This document shows, piece after piece, positions 8,757-18,574 of a stretch of DNA of 64,000 nt. The first letter of the stretch is position 1. Every line of letters begins with the position of its first letter. The stretch lies in NCBI RefSeq assembly GCF_000024025.1, contig NC_013131.1, forward strand, positions 4,898,001 through 4,962,000, written 5' to 3'. The notes beneath the pieces are model-generated. The model searched no databases. It saw nothing but the letters and a program-made list of their open reading frames with translations, and was not told the DNA's origin. This DNA is from Catenulispora acidiphila DSM 44928 (lineage in GTDB: Bacteria; Actinomycetota; Actinomycetes; Streptomycetales; Catenulisporaceae). Both the position numbers and the translations under genes were made by a program.

Positions 8757-9599
8757 CTACTCGGCGATGCCCCGGGTGAGCACGACCAGCGTGATGAAAG
8801 TGCGGTAGAGGCGCAGGAGATCGTCGTCGGCGAGGTGGACGACGGTCGGGTCCGTGTTGTCGGGCTCGACGCGTTCCAGCCACGTCGCCATCTCGGCGAG
8901 GTCTGGGTTACGGAGGCGGACTGTGAGGACCGAGGGAGTCTCGATGTGGGCGGCGGGTGCGCTGCCGGATTCCCGCAATGCGGTGATCGCCTCCCGTGCC
9001 GTCTCCTCGATGAGCCGGGTGGCGCGCGCTGGATGGAGGCTCTCGGCGGCGAAGCGTGAGACCGACTGCTTGACCACGGCGGCGCGGGCTTCGGGCCAGA
9101 ACGGCCGCAGTTCGCTGGCGGTCGTCTGGTCGCCGGTCACCAACACCACCGGGACGTTGAGGCTGTGGGCGACCAGCGAGTTGATGCCGGACTCCCCGGC
9201 GAGCGCGCCGTTGAGCCTGACCTCGGCGATCGCCGCCGGGTTGTAGGTGTGGGACAGCGTTGCCGGGCTGCCGGACGCCGAGCCGTGGTAGGACACGAAG
9301 AAGACCGCGTCGAAGGACTCGTCCAAGCCCTGCATCATGTACAGCGGCTTGTGGTGCCCGGACAGGTAGGAGGCTTCTCCGTGCAGCTGCTCGGGACGCA
9401 GGTTCGCCATCCGGCCGTGGGAGTCGTTGACGAGGAACTCGTGGGGTCCGCCGGCCCGGTTCGCGCCGTCGATCGCGGCGTTGACCTCGTCCTGCAGCAG
9501 GGCGCGGTAGTGCTCGTAGTCGTGCTGGCCGGGGCGGCACTGGTCCCAGTTGACCACCCCGGCGGTGCCCTCCATGTCGGAGGAGATGAAGATCTTCAT
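8757..9599 (-). CDS. M55-family D-aminopeptidase (DppA-like)
   Basis: From the ATG at 9599 the 280-residue protein begins MKIFISSDMEGTAGV, whose D8 and E10 are zinc ligands in DppA. The other expected ligands are present: His in NDSHGRM, His in FVSYHGSASG, and Glu in AGESGIN. DppA-type enzymes are cytoplasmic decameric zinc peptidases that release N-terminal D-amino acids, for example D-Ala-D-Ala from cell-wall turnover. The frame continues open upstream to 10475, but that part is antisense to the real hydrolase reading frame. The stop abuts the minisatellite. Confidence 0.9.
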   Translation of the reverse strand: MKIFISSDMEGTAGVVNWDQCRPGQHDYEHYRALLQDEVNAAIDGANRAGGPHEFLVNDSHGRMANLRPEQLHGEASYLSGHHKPLYMMQGLDESFDAVFFVSYHGSASGSPATLSHTYNPAAIAEVRLNGALAGESGINSLVAHSLNVPVVLVTGDQTTASELRPFWPEARAAVVKQSVSRFAAESLHPARATRLIEETAREAITALRESGSAPAAHIETPSVLTVRLRNPDLAEMATWLERVEPDNTDPTVVHLADDDLLRLYRTFITLVVLTRGIAE

Positions 9600-9634
9600 C
9601 GGCTGCCGACCTGTCTCAGTGTTCCGCCATGGAT

Positions 9635-10381
9635 TCAGTGCCTGACCTGTCCTACCTGCCCGAGCAGGACGGCCAGGTCGTCCGGTCGGGAGAGCATCGG
9701 CCAGTGGCCGGTCGGCAGCGGGTGCAGCTCGAGCTTCGTCATCAGGGCGAAGATCGGGTTGCCGGTCTCGGCGAGCTGCGCGACCTGCTCGGGGGTGAAC
9801 GTGCAGGTGATCGCCGAGGCGGGTACCGGCATCGGGTCGCCGGGACGGTCGAGGGCGTCCGTCGTGGTGCGGAACGGCTGCGGACTGGCGAGTCCGCGCA
9901 CGCGTTCCAGCTCCGCCTCGCTGATGCCGGCCAGGTTCACCGGGTCCTGCTCGGCGTCGAACGGCGGGGGCGGCAGCAGCCAGCCCTCGCCCTGCTCGGC
10001 GACCTGCCGGCGCTGCGCGTCCTGGGCCTGCGGCGGCAGGAAGTCGATGACGCCCAACCCCGAGGGCATCGGACCGGAGTCGACGTAGACCACTCGGGTG
10101 ATCAGCTCGGGAACCTCGTCGATCACCCCGGTGACCGGCATGTTCGCGCCGCTGTGCCCGACCAGCACCACCTCGCGCAGGCCGTGCTCGCGCAGGTAGG
10201 CGACGATGTCCGCGATCTCGGTCCGCAGGTCGGTGTCGGGCTTGGCCTCCGCGGCGCGCTCGGCGATCCCGGGCATGGTCAGGGCGTGCACGGTGTGCCC
10301 GTCGGCGCGCAGCCGCCCGGCGACCGCGTCCCACACCCACGAGCCCAACCACAAGCCGGGAACCAGTACGAACGTCGCCAT
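9635..10381 (-). CDS. Alpha/beta-hydrolase fold esterase
   Basis: The 248-residue protein from the ATG at 10381 shows the alpha/beta-hydrolase pattern MATFVLVPGLWLGSWVW, nucleophile elbow GHSGAN with S77, and a C-terminal HWPMLSRPDDLA segment supplying the catalytic histidine. It has no signal peptide, so it acts in the cytoplasm. The family includes esterases, lipases and C-C hydrolases; the substrate cannot be assigned from sequence. It lies 35 bp upstream of the M55 peptidase gene on the same strand and the two are probably co-transcribed, which hints at a peptide or ester detoxification role. Confidence 0.82.
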   Translation of the reverse strand: MATFVLVPGLWLGSWVWDAVAGRLRADGHTVHALTMPGIAERAAEAKPDTDLRTEIADIVAYLREHGLREVVLVGHSGANMPVTGVIDEVPELITRVVYVDSGPMPSGLGVIDFLPPQAQDAQRRQVAEQGEGWLLPPPPFDAEQDPVNLAGISEAELERVRGLASPQPFRTTTDALDRPGDPMPVPASAITCTFTPEQVAQLAETGNPIFALMTKLELHPLPTGHWPMLSRPDDLAVLLGQVGQVRH

Positions 10382-10495
10382 CTTCCCCACACCTCCCGGA
10401 TCCGCCGCCGTTGCCGTCACCACCGACGATAGACGTCGCCCCTGACAAGTACCGCCGATAGTCTGGCCGGACCAACCAGCGTTCTCGGGAGTTCC

Positions 10496-11275
10496 ATGAC
10501 GAACCGGCAGCCGCCGCGGGCCCGCCTCACCGGCGCCGCAGGGCTCTTCTTCGACTTCGACGGCACCCTCGCCGGCATCCAGGAGGACCCTGAGACCGTG
10601 ACCCCGGTCTCCGGCGTCATCCCCGCGTTGACGGCGTTGGCGCAGAGGGCGAAGGTGGTCGGCATCGTCTCGGCCAGACCGCTGTCCTTCCTGGCCGAGC
10701 ACTTCGACGAGGTTCCGGGACTGCGGCTGTCCGGCTTGTACGGCCTCGAATCGAGCATCGCCGGGGAGCGCTTCACCGATCCGGAGGCGGCCGGCTGGGA
10801 ACCGGCGATCCGCGAGGCGCGCGAGCGTGCGCAGGAGGAGCTCCCCGGGGACGTGCGCATCGAGGACAAGCGGCTGGCACTGGCCATCCACTACCGCTCC
10901 GCGCCGGAACTGCGCTCCGGCATCGAGGACTGGGTCAGCGCGACCGCTGCCGCCACCGGGCTCGACGTCCGCATCGGCCGCATGGTCGTCGAGCTGGTGC
11001 CGCCGGTGCGGCGCGACAAGGGATCGGTGGTCCGGAGCTGGTGTGAAGGCTTGGACACGGCTTGGTATTTCGGGGACGACATCGGCGACCGCGCCGCGTT
11101 CGAGGCGCTCGCCGAGCGGCAGCACGACAATCCCGGGTTCACCGCGGTCCGGGTCGCGATCGTGAACAGCGAGTCGGAGCACGGACTCGCCGAGCAGGCC
11201 GACGTGGTGCTGGACGCGCCGAGTGCGGTCGTGGGCTATATCGAGGACCTGCTGGACGTGTCGCGTCAAGGGTAA
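10496..11275 (+). CDS. otsB: Trehalose-6-phosphate phosphatase, HAD superfamily
   Basis: At 259 residues this has the length and motifs of OtsB: HAD motif I GLFFDFDGTLAG (D20 nucleophile, D22), the cap-domain signature around YGLESSIAG, RLALAIHYRSAPE, GRMVVELVPPVRRDKGSVVR, and motif IV WYFGDDIGDRAAFEAL. It removes phosphate from trehalose-6-phosphate to give the stress solute trehalose. No OtsA synthase gene is nearby, so it must work with a distant one. It is divergent from the hydrolase gene with a 114-bp spacer. A related sugar phosphatase is possible, but the motif set fits OtsB well. Confidence 0.85.
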   Translation: MTNRQPPRARLTGAAGLFFDFDGTLAGIQEDPETVTPVSGVIPALTALAQRAKVVGIVSARPLSFLAEHFDEVPGLRLSGLYGLESSIAGERFTDPEAAGWEPAIREARERAQEELPGDVRIEDKRLALAIHYRSAPELRSGIEDWVSATAAATGLDVRIGRMVVELVPPVRRDKGSVVRSWCEGLDTAWYFGDDIGDRAAFEALAERQHDNPGFTAVRVAIVNSESEHGLAEQADVVLDAPSAVVGYIEDLLDVSRQG

Positions 11276-11284
11276 CGCATTTAA

Positions 11285-11314
11285 TTGACACTCTGCGGCA
11301 TCGGATGCTTTAAA
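11285..11314 (+). promoter_or_regulatory. Near-consensus sigma-A type promoter of the GH3 gene
   Basis: TTGACA (11285-11290) and TTTAAA (11309-11314) are separated by 18 bp, an unusually good match for this genome. The leader to the ATG at 11408 is then about 85 nt. In it GGCGTT (11331-11336) can pair either with AACGCC at 11313-11318 or with AACGCC at 11347-11352. A weak match (10 of 14 bases) to the furanoside LacI operator lies at 11390-11403, just before the start codon. Confidence 0.6.
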
Positions 11315-11407
11315 CGCCGGTGAACCAAGTGGCGTTATGCCTGATCAACGCCTTGCCTGGGAAATGTTCGCCAGCGACCTTGCCGCGCATAACATCGTGG
11401 GTTTTAT

Positions 11408-14400
11408 ATGCATCCCATGATGCGCCCAGTCCGCACGCTGCTCTGTACCGCTCTCGTCCTCGCTCTTGCCCCGGCCGCCGCCTACGCCAACTCGCCCGCG
11501 AGCGCACCGACCGCCGCGCCGCCGGGTGCTGCCCAAACCGGGCAGCCGATTTACCTCGACACCCACTACTCGTTCGCCGAGCGGGCGGCGGACTTGGTGT
11601 CGCGGATGACGTTGCCGGAGAAGGCCGCGCAGTTGCAGACCAACAGCGCGCCGGCGATTCCGCGTCTGGGCGTGCAGGAGTACACGTACTGGAGCGAGGG
11701 GCAGCACGGGGTCAACACCTTGGGCGCCGACTCCAACCGCGGCGACGTTACCGGAGGCGTGCACGCGACGAGCTTCCCGGTGAACTTCGCCGCGACGATG
11801 AGCTGGGATCCGGCGCTGACTTATAAGGAGACCACCGCGGTTTCCGATGAGGTGCGCGGGTTTCTGGACAAGTCGCTGTGGGGGACCGGGCAGAACAACC
11901 TGGGACCGTCGGCGAGCGACTATGGCGCGCTGACGTTCTGGGCGCCGAACGTCAACATGGACCGCGATCCGCTGTGGGGGCGTACGAACGAGTCCTTCGG
12001 CGAGGACCCCTACCTCACCTCCACGATGGCCGGCGCGTTCGTCGACGGCTATCAGGGCCAGAGCATGACCGGGCAGCAGCAGACCCCTTATTTGAAGGTC
12101 GCCGCCACCGCCAAGCACTACTCGCTGAACAACATCGAGGACAGCCGGCACACCGGCAGCTCGGACACCACGGATGCGAACATCCGTGACTACTACACCA
12201 AGCAGTTCGCCAGCCTGGTGCGGGACGCGCACGTCTCGGGCATCATGACCTCCTACAACGCGGTGAACGGCACGCCGTCCCCGGCGGACACCTACACCGT
12301 CGACGAACTCCTGCAGGCCACCTACGGCTTCGCCGGCTACACCACCTCCGACTGCGGCGCGATCGGCGACGTCTACGGCGCCGCCTCCCACGGCTGGGCT
12401 CCGCCGGGCTGGACCAGCAACGGCACCAGCTGGACCAACAACGCCACCGGCCGGCAGATCTCGGCGGCGGCCGGCGGGCAGGCCTTCGCGATCCGCGCCG
12501 GCACGCAGCTCAACTGCGCCGGCGGGGAGATGACCGCGCAGAACATCAGCGCCGCCATCGACCTCGGGCTGCTCTCGAACGGGGTCGTCGACGCCACCTT
12601 GACCCGGCTGTTCACGGTGCGGATGGAGACCGGCGAGTTCGACCCGGCGGGCAAGGTCGGCTACACCAAGATCACCAAGGACCAGATCGAGTCCCCGGCG
12701 CACCAGGCGCTCGCCGAGCAGGTCGCCGCGAACGACATCGTGCTACTGCAGAACGGCGCGGTGTCCGGGACGTCGGCCAAGCTGCTGCCGGTCGACCCGG
12801 CGAAGACCGACAGCGTCGTGATCGTCGGCGACCTGGCGAACAAGGTGACGCTCGGCGGGTACTCCGGCGAACCGACGCACGAAGTGAACGCCGTGCAGGG
12901 CATCACCGCGGCGGTCCAGGCCGCCAACCCCTCGGCGACCGTCACCTTCGACGCCTGCGGGACCGGAACACAGATCACCACTCCGGCGTCCTGCTCGGCC
13001 GCGACCCAAGCGGCGATCAAGAGCGCGAGCCTGGTGCTGGTGGTCGCCGGCTCCGACCTGAGCGTGGCCGACGAGGCCAACGACCGCAGCACCCTGGCTC
13101 TGCCGGGCAACTACGACTCGCTGATCAGCCAGGTCTCCGCGCTGGGCAACCCGCGCACCGCGCTGGTGATGCAGGCGGATGGTCCCTACGACATCCAGGA
13201 CGCGCAGAAGGACTTCCCGGCGATCGTGTTCAGCGGCTACAACGGCCAGAGCCAGGGCACCGCGCTGGCGCAGGTGCTGTTCGGGCAGCAGAACCCCGCC
13301 GGGCATCTGGACTTCACCTGGTACTCCGGGGACTCCCAGCTGGCGCCGATGGACAACTACGGGCTGACTCCCTCGCAGACCGGCGGGCTCGGGCGGACCT
13401 ACCAGTACTTCACCGGTACGCCGACCTACCCGTTCGGCTACGGCCAGTCGTACTCCAGCTTCGCGTACTCCCACGTGCAGGTCGGTCCGCAGAACACGAA
13501 CGCCGACGGGACCGTGCACGTCTCCTTCGACGTGAAGAACACCGGAACCGTCGCCGGTACCACGGTCGCGCAGCTGTACGCCGCACCTCCCGGCGCCGGG
13601 ACCAACGACACCACGCGCGAGCAGCTCGCCGGATTCCAGAAGACGAACACGCTCAAGCCGGGCCAGAGCCAGCACATCTCCTTGTCGGTCAAGGTCTCCA
13701 GCCTCAGTACGTGGGACGAGAGCAGCCTCAAGCAGGTCGTGGCTGACGGCGCGTACCAGTTCCGGGTCGGTCCGGACTCGGCGACGACCGCCGGTTCCGG
13801 CACGGTGAACGTGCACGGCACGATGACGCCACACGTGCAGTCCGTCGCCGTCCAGCCCGACCAGGTGGTCTTCACCGCGGGCCAGACGCTGGACCTCACC
13901 GGCGCCAACCCCTGGATCGCGCCCGACACCAACGCCTCGCTGGAGCAGAACCACGCGCCGGCGGCGAACATCGTCGAGGCGGCGAACGACGACCAGTCCT
14001 TCGCCGACCTGGCGCACTCTCATGTCCGCTACAGCACCAGCGACCCGAAGGTCGCCACGGTCAGCGCCGCCGGCGTGGTCACCACGCACGCGCCGGGCGC
14101 GGCGACGATCAACGTGACGGTGAACGGCGTGACCGGCACCGCCCCGATCGTCGTGCGGGACCCGTTCACGCTCCAGGCGCCGGCGATCGTGAAGCCGGCG
14201 ACCTCGATCACCGCGACCGAGACGTTCACCAACTCCGGCGACAAGGCGGTGCGCGATGTGCGGTTCGGTCTGACCACGCCGTCGGGCTGGACCGCGACGG
14301 CGAACTCGCCGGTCTCGGTGTCCAGCGTCGCGCCCGGCCAGACGGTGACGGCCAGGTGGAGCGTCGCGGTCCCGGCGACAGCCAGCCCGGGGACGCAGAC

Positions 14401-15439
14401 CGAGCTTGATGCCACCACCACACTGACCGGCGCGGCCGGTTCCTACACCGAGAACTCGGTCAGCGCAGTCACGGTGACCTCCGGCGCCACGCCGCAGCAG
14501 GCCACGCCGGTCATCACCGGGACGAGCCCGGCGGCCGGGTCCTTGCAGGTGGTGCTGAACAACCCCTCGGACACCGCGACCTCGGTGACGGCGGTCAAGT
14601 GGCAGCTCGGCAGCCTGTCGGGCACCGCGCCGGTCAGCGCGACGATCGCCGCCGGGGCGTCGACCACGGTGACGGTTCCGGTGACCGGTATCAGTTTCGC
14701 GACCATCTACCCGCTGACGGTCAGCAGCGTCATCTCCGGCGGCTTGGCCTCGGAGCCGCTGAGCGGACACGTCACGTTCCTGCCGGTGGTGAACAAGTCC
14801 CTGGGCAGTTCCTGGACGCTGGACCAGGTCCAGGACGGTCCGTCGGTGAACCTGTCGACCTCCGCGGACGGGACCTGGGGATCGTTGGACGGCTCCCTGC
14901 CGTACGGCGGCGATTCCTACCTGTCGGGCAAGATGTGGTTCGACTGGGACGCTCAGAACCTTTACGTCACCGCCGATATGACCGAGGCTGCGTTCTCACA
15001 GACCAATACCGCCGGGGACATCTGGAAGGGCGACAGCATGCAGGTATCGGCGACGTCAGGGATTCCGGGATCGTCGGTCGCCACGAGCGATGAATCCCTT
15101 GAGGGACACTACGAATACGGCGCTGCTCTGACTCCTGCCGGGTCGCAGCTCTACCGCTGGATCAGCCCGTCGCAGGGTGCCGGTCTGGTCACCGACGCCT
15201 CGGTGAACGTCACCCGGGACGAGGCGAACCACACCACGCTGTACGAGGTGGCGATCCCGTGGAGCGATCTCACCTCGCTGGCGCCGACGGCGAACAGCGT
15301 GTTCTCCATCTCGGCGATGTTCAACAACGTGGACACCGGCGTACGGAACGGCTACCTGCAGTGGGGCGGCGGCATCGGCGACAACAAGAACGTCGCCGAG
15401 TTCAACATGGCGCAGCTGATGCCGGCGGCCGGGTCGTGA
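11408..15439 (+). CDS. Secreted multimodular GH3 glycosidase (beta-xylosidase/beta-glucosidase type) with Ig-like and CBM9-like modules
   Basis: A signal peptide (residues 1-30, ending AAAYA) precedes a GH3 N-terminal barrel at about 45-400 with WSEGQHGVN, AKHYSLNN and nucleophile D315 in YTTSDCGAIG. The GH3 C-terminal domain spans about 430-680 and an FnIII-like domain about 690-770. A Big_2-like Ig module (VRYSTSDPKVATVSAAGVV) lies around 870-920, NEW3-type modules at about 925-1015 and beyond, and a CBM9-like domain at about 1145-1340 (SGKMWFDWDAQNLYVTADM). At 1343 residues it is roughly twice a bare GH3 enzyme. The TYWSEGQHG subgroup is typical of beta-xylosidases and arabinofuranosidases. 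Its stop codon overlaps the next gene's GTG, so glycan cleavage and a sugar dehydrogenase are coupled. Confidence 0.9.
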   Translation: MHPMMRPVRTLLCTALVLALAPAAAYANSPASAPTAAPPGAAQTGQPIYLDTHYSFAERAADLVSRMTLPEKAAQLQTNSAPAIPRLGVQEYTYWSEGQHGVNTLGADSNRGDVTGGVHATSFPVNFAATMSWDPALTYKETTAVSDEVRGFLDKSLWGTGQNNLGPSASDYGALTFWAPNVNMDRDPLWGRTNESFGEDPYLTSTMAGAFVDGYQGQSMTGQQQTPYLKVAATAKHYSLNNIEDSRHTGSSDTTDANIRDYYTKQFASLVRDAHVSGIMTSYNAVNGTPSPADTYTVDELLQATYGFAGYTTSDCGAIGDVYGAASHGWAPPGWTSNGTSWTNNATGRQISAAAGGQAFAIRAGTQLNCAGGEMTAQNISAAIDLGLLSNGVVDATLTRLFTVRMETGEFDPAGKVGYTKITKDQIESPAHQALAEQVAANDIVLLQNGAVSGTSAKLLPVDPAKTDSVVIVGDLANKVTLGGYSGEPTHEVNAVQGITAAVQAANPSATVTFDACGTGTQITTPASCSAATQAAIKSASLVLVVAGSDLSVADEANDRSTLALPGNYDSLISQVSALGNPRTALVMQADGPYDIQDAQKDFPAIVFSGYNGQSQGTALAQVLFGQQNPAGHLDFTWYSGDSQLAPMDNYGLTPSQTGGLGRTYQYFTGTPTYPFGYGQSYSSFAYSHVQVGPQNTNADGTVHVSFDVKNTGTVAGTTVAQLYAAPPGAGTNDTTREQLAGFQKTNTLKPGQSQHISLSVKVSSLSTWDESSLKQVVADGAYQFRVGPDSATTAGSGTVNVHGTMTPHVQSVAVQPDQVVFTAGQTLDLTGANPWIAPDTNASLEQNHAPAANIVEAANDDQSFADLAHSHVRYSTSDPKVATVSAAGVVTTHAPGAATINVTVNGVTGTAPIVVRDPFTLQAPAIVKPATSITATETFTNSGDKAVRDVRFGLTTPSGWTATANSPVSVSSVAPGQTVTARWSVAVPATASPGTQTELDATTTLTGAAGSYTENSVSAVTVTSGATPQQATPVITGTSPAAGSLQVVLNNPSDTATSVTAVKWQLGSLSGTAPVSATIAAGASTTVTVPVTGISFATIYPLTVSSVISGGLASEPLSGHVTFLPVVNKSLGSSWTLDQVQDGPSVNLSTSADGTWGSLDGSLPYGGDSYLSGKMWFDWDAQNLYVTADMTEAAFSQTNTAGDIWKGDSMQVSATSGIPGSSVATSDESLEGHYEYGAALTPAGSQLYRWISPSQGAGLVTDASVNVTRDEANHTTLYEVAIPWSDLTSLAPTANSVFSISAMFNNVDTGVRNGYLQWGGGIGDNKNVAEFNMAQLMPAAGS

Positions 15440-16677
15440 GCGGGGACGGCAGCGGGCTCGTGAGCGGGGACGGCGAGAGCAACAACGGCAACAGCGGCGG
15501 ATCCTCGACGCTGCGGATCGGCTTGATCGGGCACGGCTTCATGGGGCGGATGCACTCGCTGGCGTGGCAGAGCGTCGGTCGCGCCGTCGAGGTGCCGCTG
15601 GTGCCCGAGCTGATCGCGATCGCCGGACGGAACCCCGGATCGGTCGCGAAGGCGGCGCGCGCCTGGGGGTGGCAGTCCTGGACCGACGACTGGCGCACGC
15701 TGGTCGCCCGCGACGACATCGACGTCATCGACATCACCACGCCCGGCGCGCTGCACGCCGAGATCGCGCTGGCGGCGCTGGCCGCGGGCAAGCACGTGCT
15801 CTGCGAGAAGCCGTTGGCGAACACGCTGGCCGAGGCGCGGGAGATGACGGCGGCGGCCGAGGAGGCGGCGGCGCGCGGCGTGCTGTCCATGGTCGGGTTC
15901 AACTACCGGCGCACTCCGGCGCTCGCGCTGGCGCGGGATCTGGTGGCGCAGGGGCGGCTCGGCGAGATCCGGCATGTGCGGGCCGTCTATTTGCAGGACT
16001 GGATCAATGATCCGGAGTTCCCGCTGGTCTGGCGGCTTCGTAAGGAGGAGGCGGGGTCTGGCGCGCTGGGCGATCTCGGCGCGCATCTGGTGGATCTCGC
16101 GTACTTCCTGACCGGTCGGCGGATCACGGGCTTGAGCGCTCGGACTCGCACCTTCGTCGAGGAACGGCCGTTGGCGACGTCCGCTTCGGGACTGAGTGGC
16201 GCGGCGGGGAGCGAGCGCGGCCGGGTGACCGTCGACGACGCGGCGGTGTTCTTCGCCGACTGCGAGGGCGGGGCGCTGGCGACGTTCGAGGCCACGCGGT
16301 TCGCCCCGGGGCGCAAGAACGCGATGCGGATCGAGGTGAACGGCTCGGAGGGCAGTGTGGCGTTCGATTTCGAGGCGATGAACGAGCTGCAGTTCTACGA
16401 CGCGACCTCGGACGCCGCCGGGGCGGGCTTCTCCCGCATCCTCGCCACCGAGCCGCAGCACCCCTATTTGGACGCGTGGTGGCCGCCGGGCCACGGGTTG
16501 GGCTACGACCACACGTTCGTCAACCAGAAGCGGGACCTGATCGAGGCGATCGCCGCCGGGAAGGCGCCGACGCCGTCGTTCGCCGACGGGCTGTACGTGC
16601 AGGGCGTGCTGGCGGCGGTGGAAGACAGTGCTCGGAACAGGTCCGCGTGGACTGCTGTGACCCAGGAGGCGTTGTGA
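15436..16677 (+). CDS. Gfo/Idh/MocA-family NAD(P)-dependent sugar dehydrogenase
   Basis: The 413-residue protein has the nucleotide-binding start [19 protein letters not shown] after a Ser/Gly-rich lead of about 25 residues, and the catalytic CEKPLANT motif near residue 125. The GTG at 15436 overlaps the GH3 stop as GTGA and suggests translational coupling; a second in-frame GTG at 15460 is possible. Family members oxidise a hydroxyl of sugars, inositols or glycosides. The sugar released by GH3 outside, or a keto-glycoside inside the cell, is a plausible substrate. The downstream isomerase overlaps its stop in the same way. Confidence 0.9.
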   Translation: MSGDGSGLVSGDGESNNGNSGGSSTLRIGLIGHGFMGRMHSLAWQSVGRAVEVPLVPELIAIAGRNPGSVAKAARAWGWQSWTDDWRTLVARDDIDVIDITTPGALHAEIALAALAAGKHVLCEKPLANTLAEAREMTAAAEEAAARGVLSMVGFNYRRTPALALARDLVAQGRLGEIRHVRAVYLQDWINDPEFPLVWRLRKEEAGSGALGDLGAHLVDLAYFLTGRRITGLSARTRTFVEERPLATSASGLSGAAGSERGRVTVDDAAVFFADCEGGALATFEATRFAPGRKNAMRIEVNGSEGSVAFDFEAMNELQFYDATSDAAGAGFSRILATEPQHPYLDAWWPPGHGLGYDHTFVNQKRDLIEAIAAGKAPTPSFADGLYVQGVLAAVEDSARNRSAWTAVTQEAL

Positions 16678-17687
16678 CGCGACCCATCACCTTGTTCACC
16701 GGCCAGTGGGCCGACCTGCCTTTCGAGGAGGTCTGCCGGCTGGCTTCGGAGTGGGGGTACGACGGCTTGGAGATCGCCTGTTGGGGCGATCACTTCGAGG
16801 TCGATCGGGCGTTGAAGGAGCCCGGGTATGTGGCCGGGCGCAAGGAGTTGCTCGCCAAGCACGGGCTCGAGGTCTACGCGATCTCCACGCATCTGGTCGG
16901 GCAGGCGGTGTGCGACGCCATCATCGACGGCCGGCACCAGGACATCCTGCCGGCGCGGATCTGGGGCGACGGCGACGCCGAGGGCGTGCGGACGCGGGCT
17001 GCCGCCGAGCTGGCCGATACCGCGCGGGCGGCGGCGGAGCTGGGCGTGCAGACCGTCATCGGCTTCACCGGCTCGCCGATCTGGCATCTGCTGGCGATGT
17101 TCCCGCCGGTGTCGGCCGATGTGGTCGAAGCCGGGTATGCCGAGTTCGCGCGGCGGTTCCACCCGATCCTGGACGTGTTCGACTCGGTCGGGGTGCGGTT
17201 CGCGCACGAGGTGCATCCGAGCGAGATCGCGTACGACTACTGGTCGACGGTGCGGGCGCTGGAGGCGGTCGATCACCGGCCGGCCTTCGGGCTGAACTTC
17301 GATCCGAGCCACTTCGTGTGGCAGGACCTTGACGCCCCCGGCTTCCTGTACGACTTCCGGGAACGGATCTACCACGTCGACTGCAAGGACGCGGTGCGGC
17401 GACTCAACGGACGCAACGGGCGGCTCGGCTCGCACCTGCCGTGGGGCGATCCGCGGCGCGGGTGGGACTTCGTGTCGACCGGGCACGGGGACGTGCCGTG
17501 GGAGGCGGTCTTCCGGATGCTGAACTCGATCGGGTACGCCGGCCCGATCAGCGTCGAGTGGGAGGACGCCGGCATGGACCGGCTGGTCGGCGCACCCGAG
17601 GCGCTGGCGTTCGTCCGCGGCCTGGCGGCGATCGAGCCGCCGCGCGCCTCCTTCGACGCGGCGTTCAGCCAAGGCGCCTCCGGCTGA
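16674..17687 (+). CDS. Sugar isomerase/epimerase, xylose-isomerase-like TIM barrel
   Basis: From the GTG at 16674, overlapping the dehydrogenase stop as GTGA, the 337-residue protein begins with the barrel strand [15 protein letters not shown] and continues with [15 protein letters not shown]. Candidate metal ligands are Glu and His in AHEVHPSE, Asp/His in [10 protein letters not shown], Asp in YHVDCKDA, and Glu in SVEWEDAG, as in the AP-endonuclease-2/IolE-like family. It probably isomerises, epimerises or eliminates from the keto-sugar made by the preceding dehydrogenase. The three-gene GH3-dehydrogenase-isomerase block appears to be a single operon. Confidence 0.88.
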   Translation: MTRPITLFTGQWADLPFEEVCRLASEWGYDGLEIACWGDHFEVDRALKEPGYVAGRKELLAKHGLEVYAISTHLVGQAVCDAIIDGRHQDILPARIWGDGDAEGVRTRAAAELADTARAAAELGVQTVIGFTGSPIWHLLAMFPPVSADVVEAGYAEFARRFHPILDVFDSVGVRFAHEVHPSEIAYDYWSTVRALEAVDHRPAFGLNFDPSHFVWQDLDAPGFLYDFRERIYHVDCKDAVRRLNGRNGRLGSHLPWGDPRRGWDFVSTGHGDVPWEAVFRMLNSIGYAGPISVEWEDAGMDRLVGAPEALAFVRGLAAIEPPRASFDAAFSQGASG

Positions 17688-17701
17688 GCTGACACGGTGG
17701 G

Positions 17702-18505
17702 GTGACGGACGCGGCGACGCGGCCGCGATACGTCACCCCACAGCACATCCCTGAGTTAGGGTCGCGTGCTGTGTTGCAGACGAGGAACAACGGAGCAGGG
17801 CCCTACGGCGCCGGCGTCACCCCGCGCCTGGCGATCGCCACCAAGCCGAGCCCCGCACCGATCACCACCCCCGACACCAAGCTCGGCGGCCAGCCGGTCT
17901 GGCTAGCCGCCCCCGCCTGGCCGCTCGACCGCGTCTCCGGCGAGCCGATGCGCTTCATCGGGCAGTTCCGCGTGCCGGGCGCGGGGGTGCGGCTGGCGTA
18001 CTTGTTCATCACCGATGAGGACGGGGACGCCACCACCGCGGAGCCCTTCGGCGGGCGCAACGCTCTGATCGTCCAGCCCGACGGCCGCGTGCCCGCCGGT
18101 ATCGAAGTGACTGCCACGGCGACCGGCCCGACCCTGTGCACACGAGGCCGCAGCTGGAACGAGTACGTCCCGGTCGAGCTCCTGGGGGAGCACGTCGAAC
18201 TCGCGCCGGCGCAGGAGGCGGCGCTGGACGCTGACATCGCCTATGACGACGCGTTTCGGCGCGGCGAGCCGAGCCAGCTTCCTGACGGCGGGGAGTACCC
18301 GTGTAGCTATGTCGGCGGCCGCGCGCGGTATCCGCAGGCGCACTTGCCGCTGCCCCTGGACGAGAGCTGGGACTTCTTCCTCCAGCTCGAGGATGGCGAG
18401 GGGTGGGACGGGGAGCCCTATGCGCTGAATTTCGGTGGCGGCTATGGGTTCTTGTTCTTGTCCGCGGATGATCGGGAGGGCGCGTTTTTCTGGGATTGCA
18501 GCTGA
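17702..18505 (+). CDS. DUF1963 (YwqG-like) protein
   Basis: The 267-residue protein starts at a GTG 14 bp after the isomerase gene. It shows the DUF1963 pattern TKLGGQPVWL, PAWPLDRVSGEPMRFIGQF and a C-terminal FLQLEDGEGWDGEPYALNFGGGYGFLF. There is no signal peptide or membrane segment. The biochemical role of the family is unknown; such proteins are scattered in actinobacteria and often sit beside unrelated genes. The closeness to the sugar operon may simply be read-through transcription. Confidence 0.7.
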   Translation: MTDAATRPRYVTPQHIPELGSRAVLQTRNNGAGPYGAGVTPRLAIATKPSPAPITTPDTKLGGQPVWLAAPAWPLDRVSGEPMRFIGQFRVPGAGVRLAYLFITDEDGDATTAEPFGGRNALIVQPDGRVPAGIEVTATATGPTLCTRGRSWNEYVPVELLGEHVELAPAQEAALDADIAYDDAFRRGEPSQLPDGGEYPCSYVGGRARYPQAHLPLPLDESWDFFLQLEDGEGWDGEPYALNFGGGYGFLFLSADDREGAFFWDCS

Positions 18506-18574
18506 GGCGGCTGACTTTGCCTACCGCGCTGACGCCTAGCGGCACATCCCGCTTCGCCGTTCAGCGAGCGCCGA

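Noticed and set aside
8303-8779. Cysteine-every-five-residues peptide (CSATG repeats)
   Set aside because: The frame exists only because the 15-bp unit has no stop; it starts at TTG without a ribosome site and the other strand is equally open.
8061-8883. [10 protein letters not shown] and Ser-Arg repeat frames on the minus strand
   Set aside because: They run through the minisatellite and into the lacI gene or the M55 gene in antisense or shifted frames; no start signal.
11390-11403. Sixth furanoside LacI operator before the GH3 gene
   Set aside because: Only 10 of 14 bases fit and the centre is broken, so it is noted but not counted as a member of the regulon.
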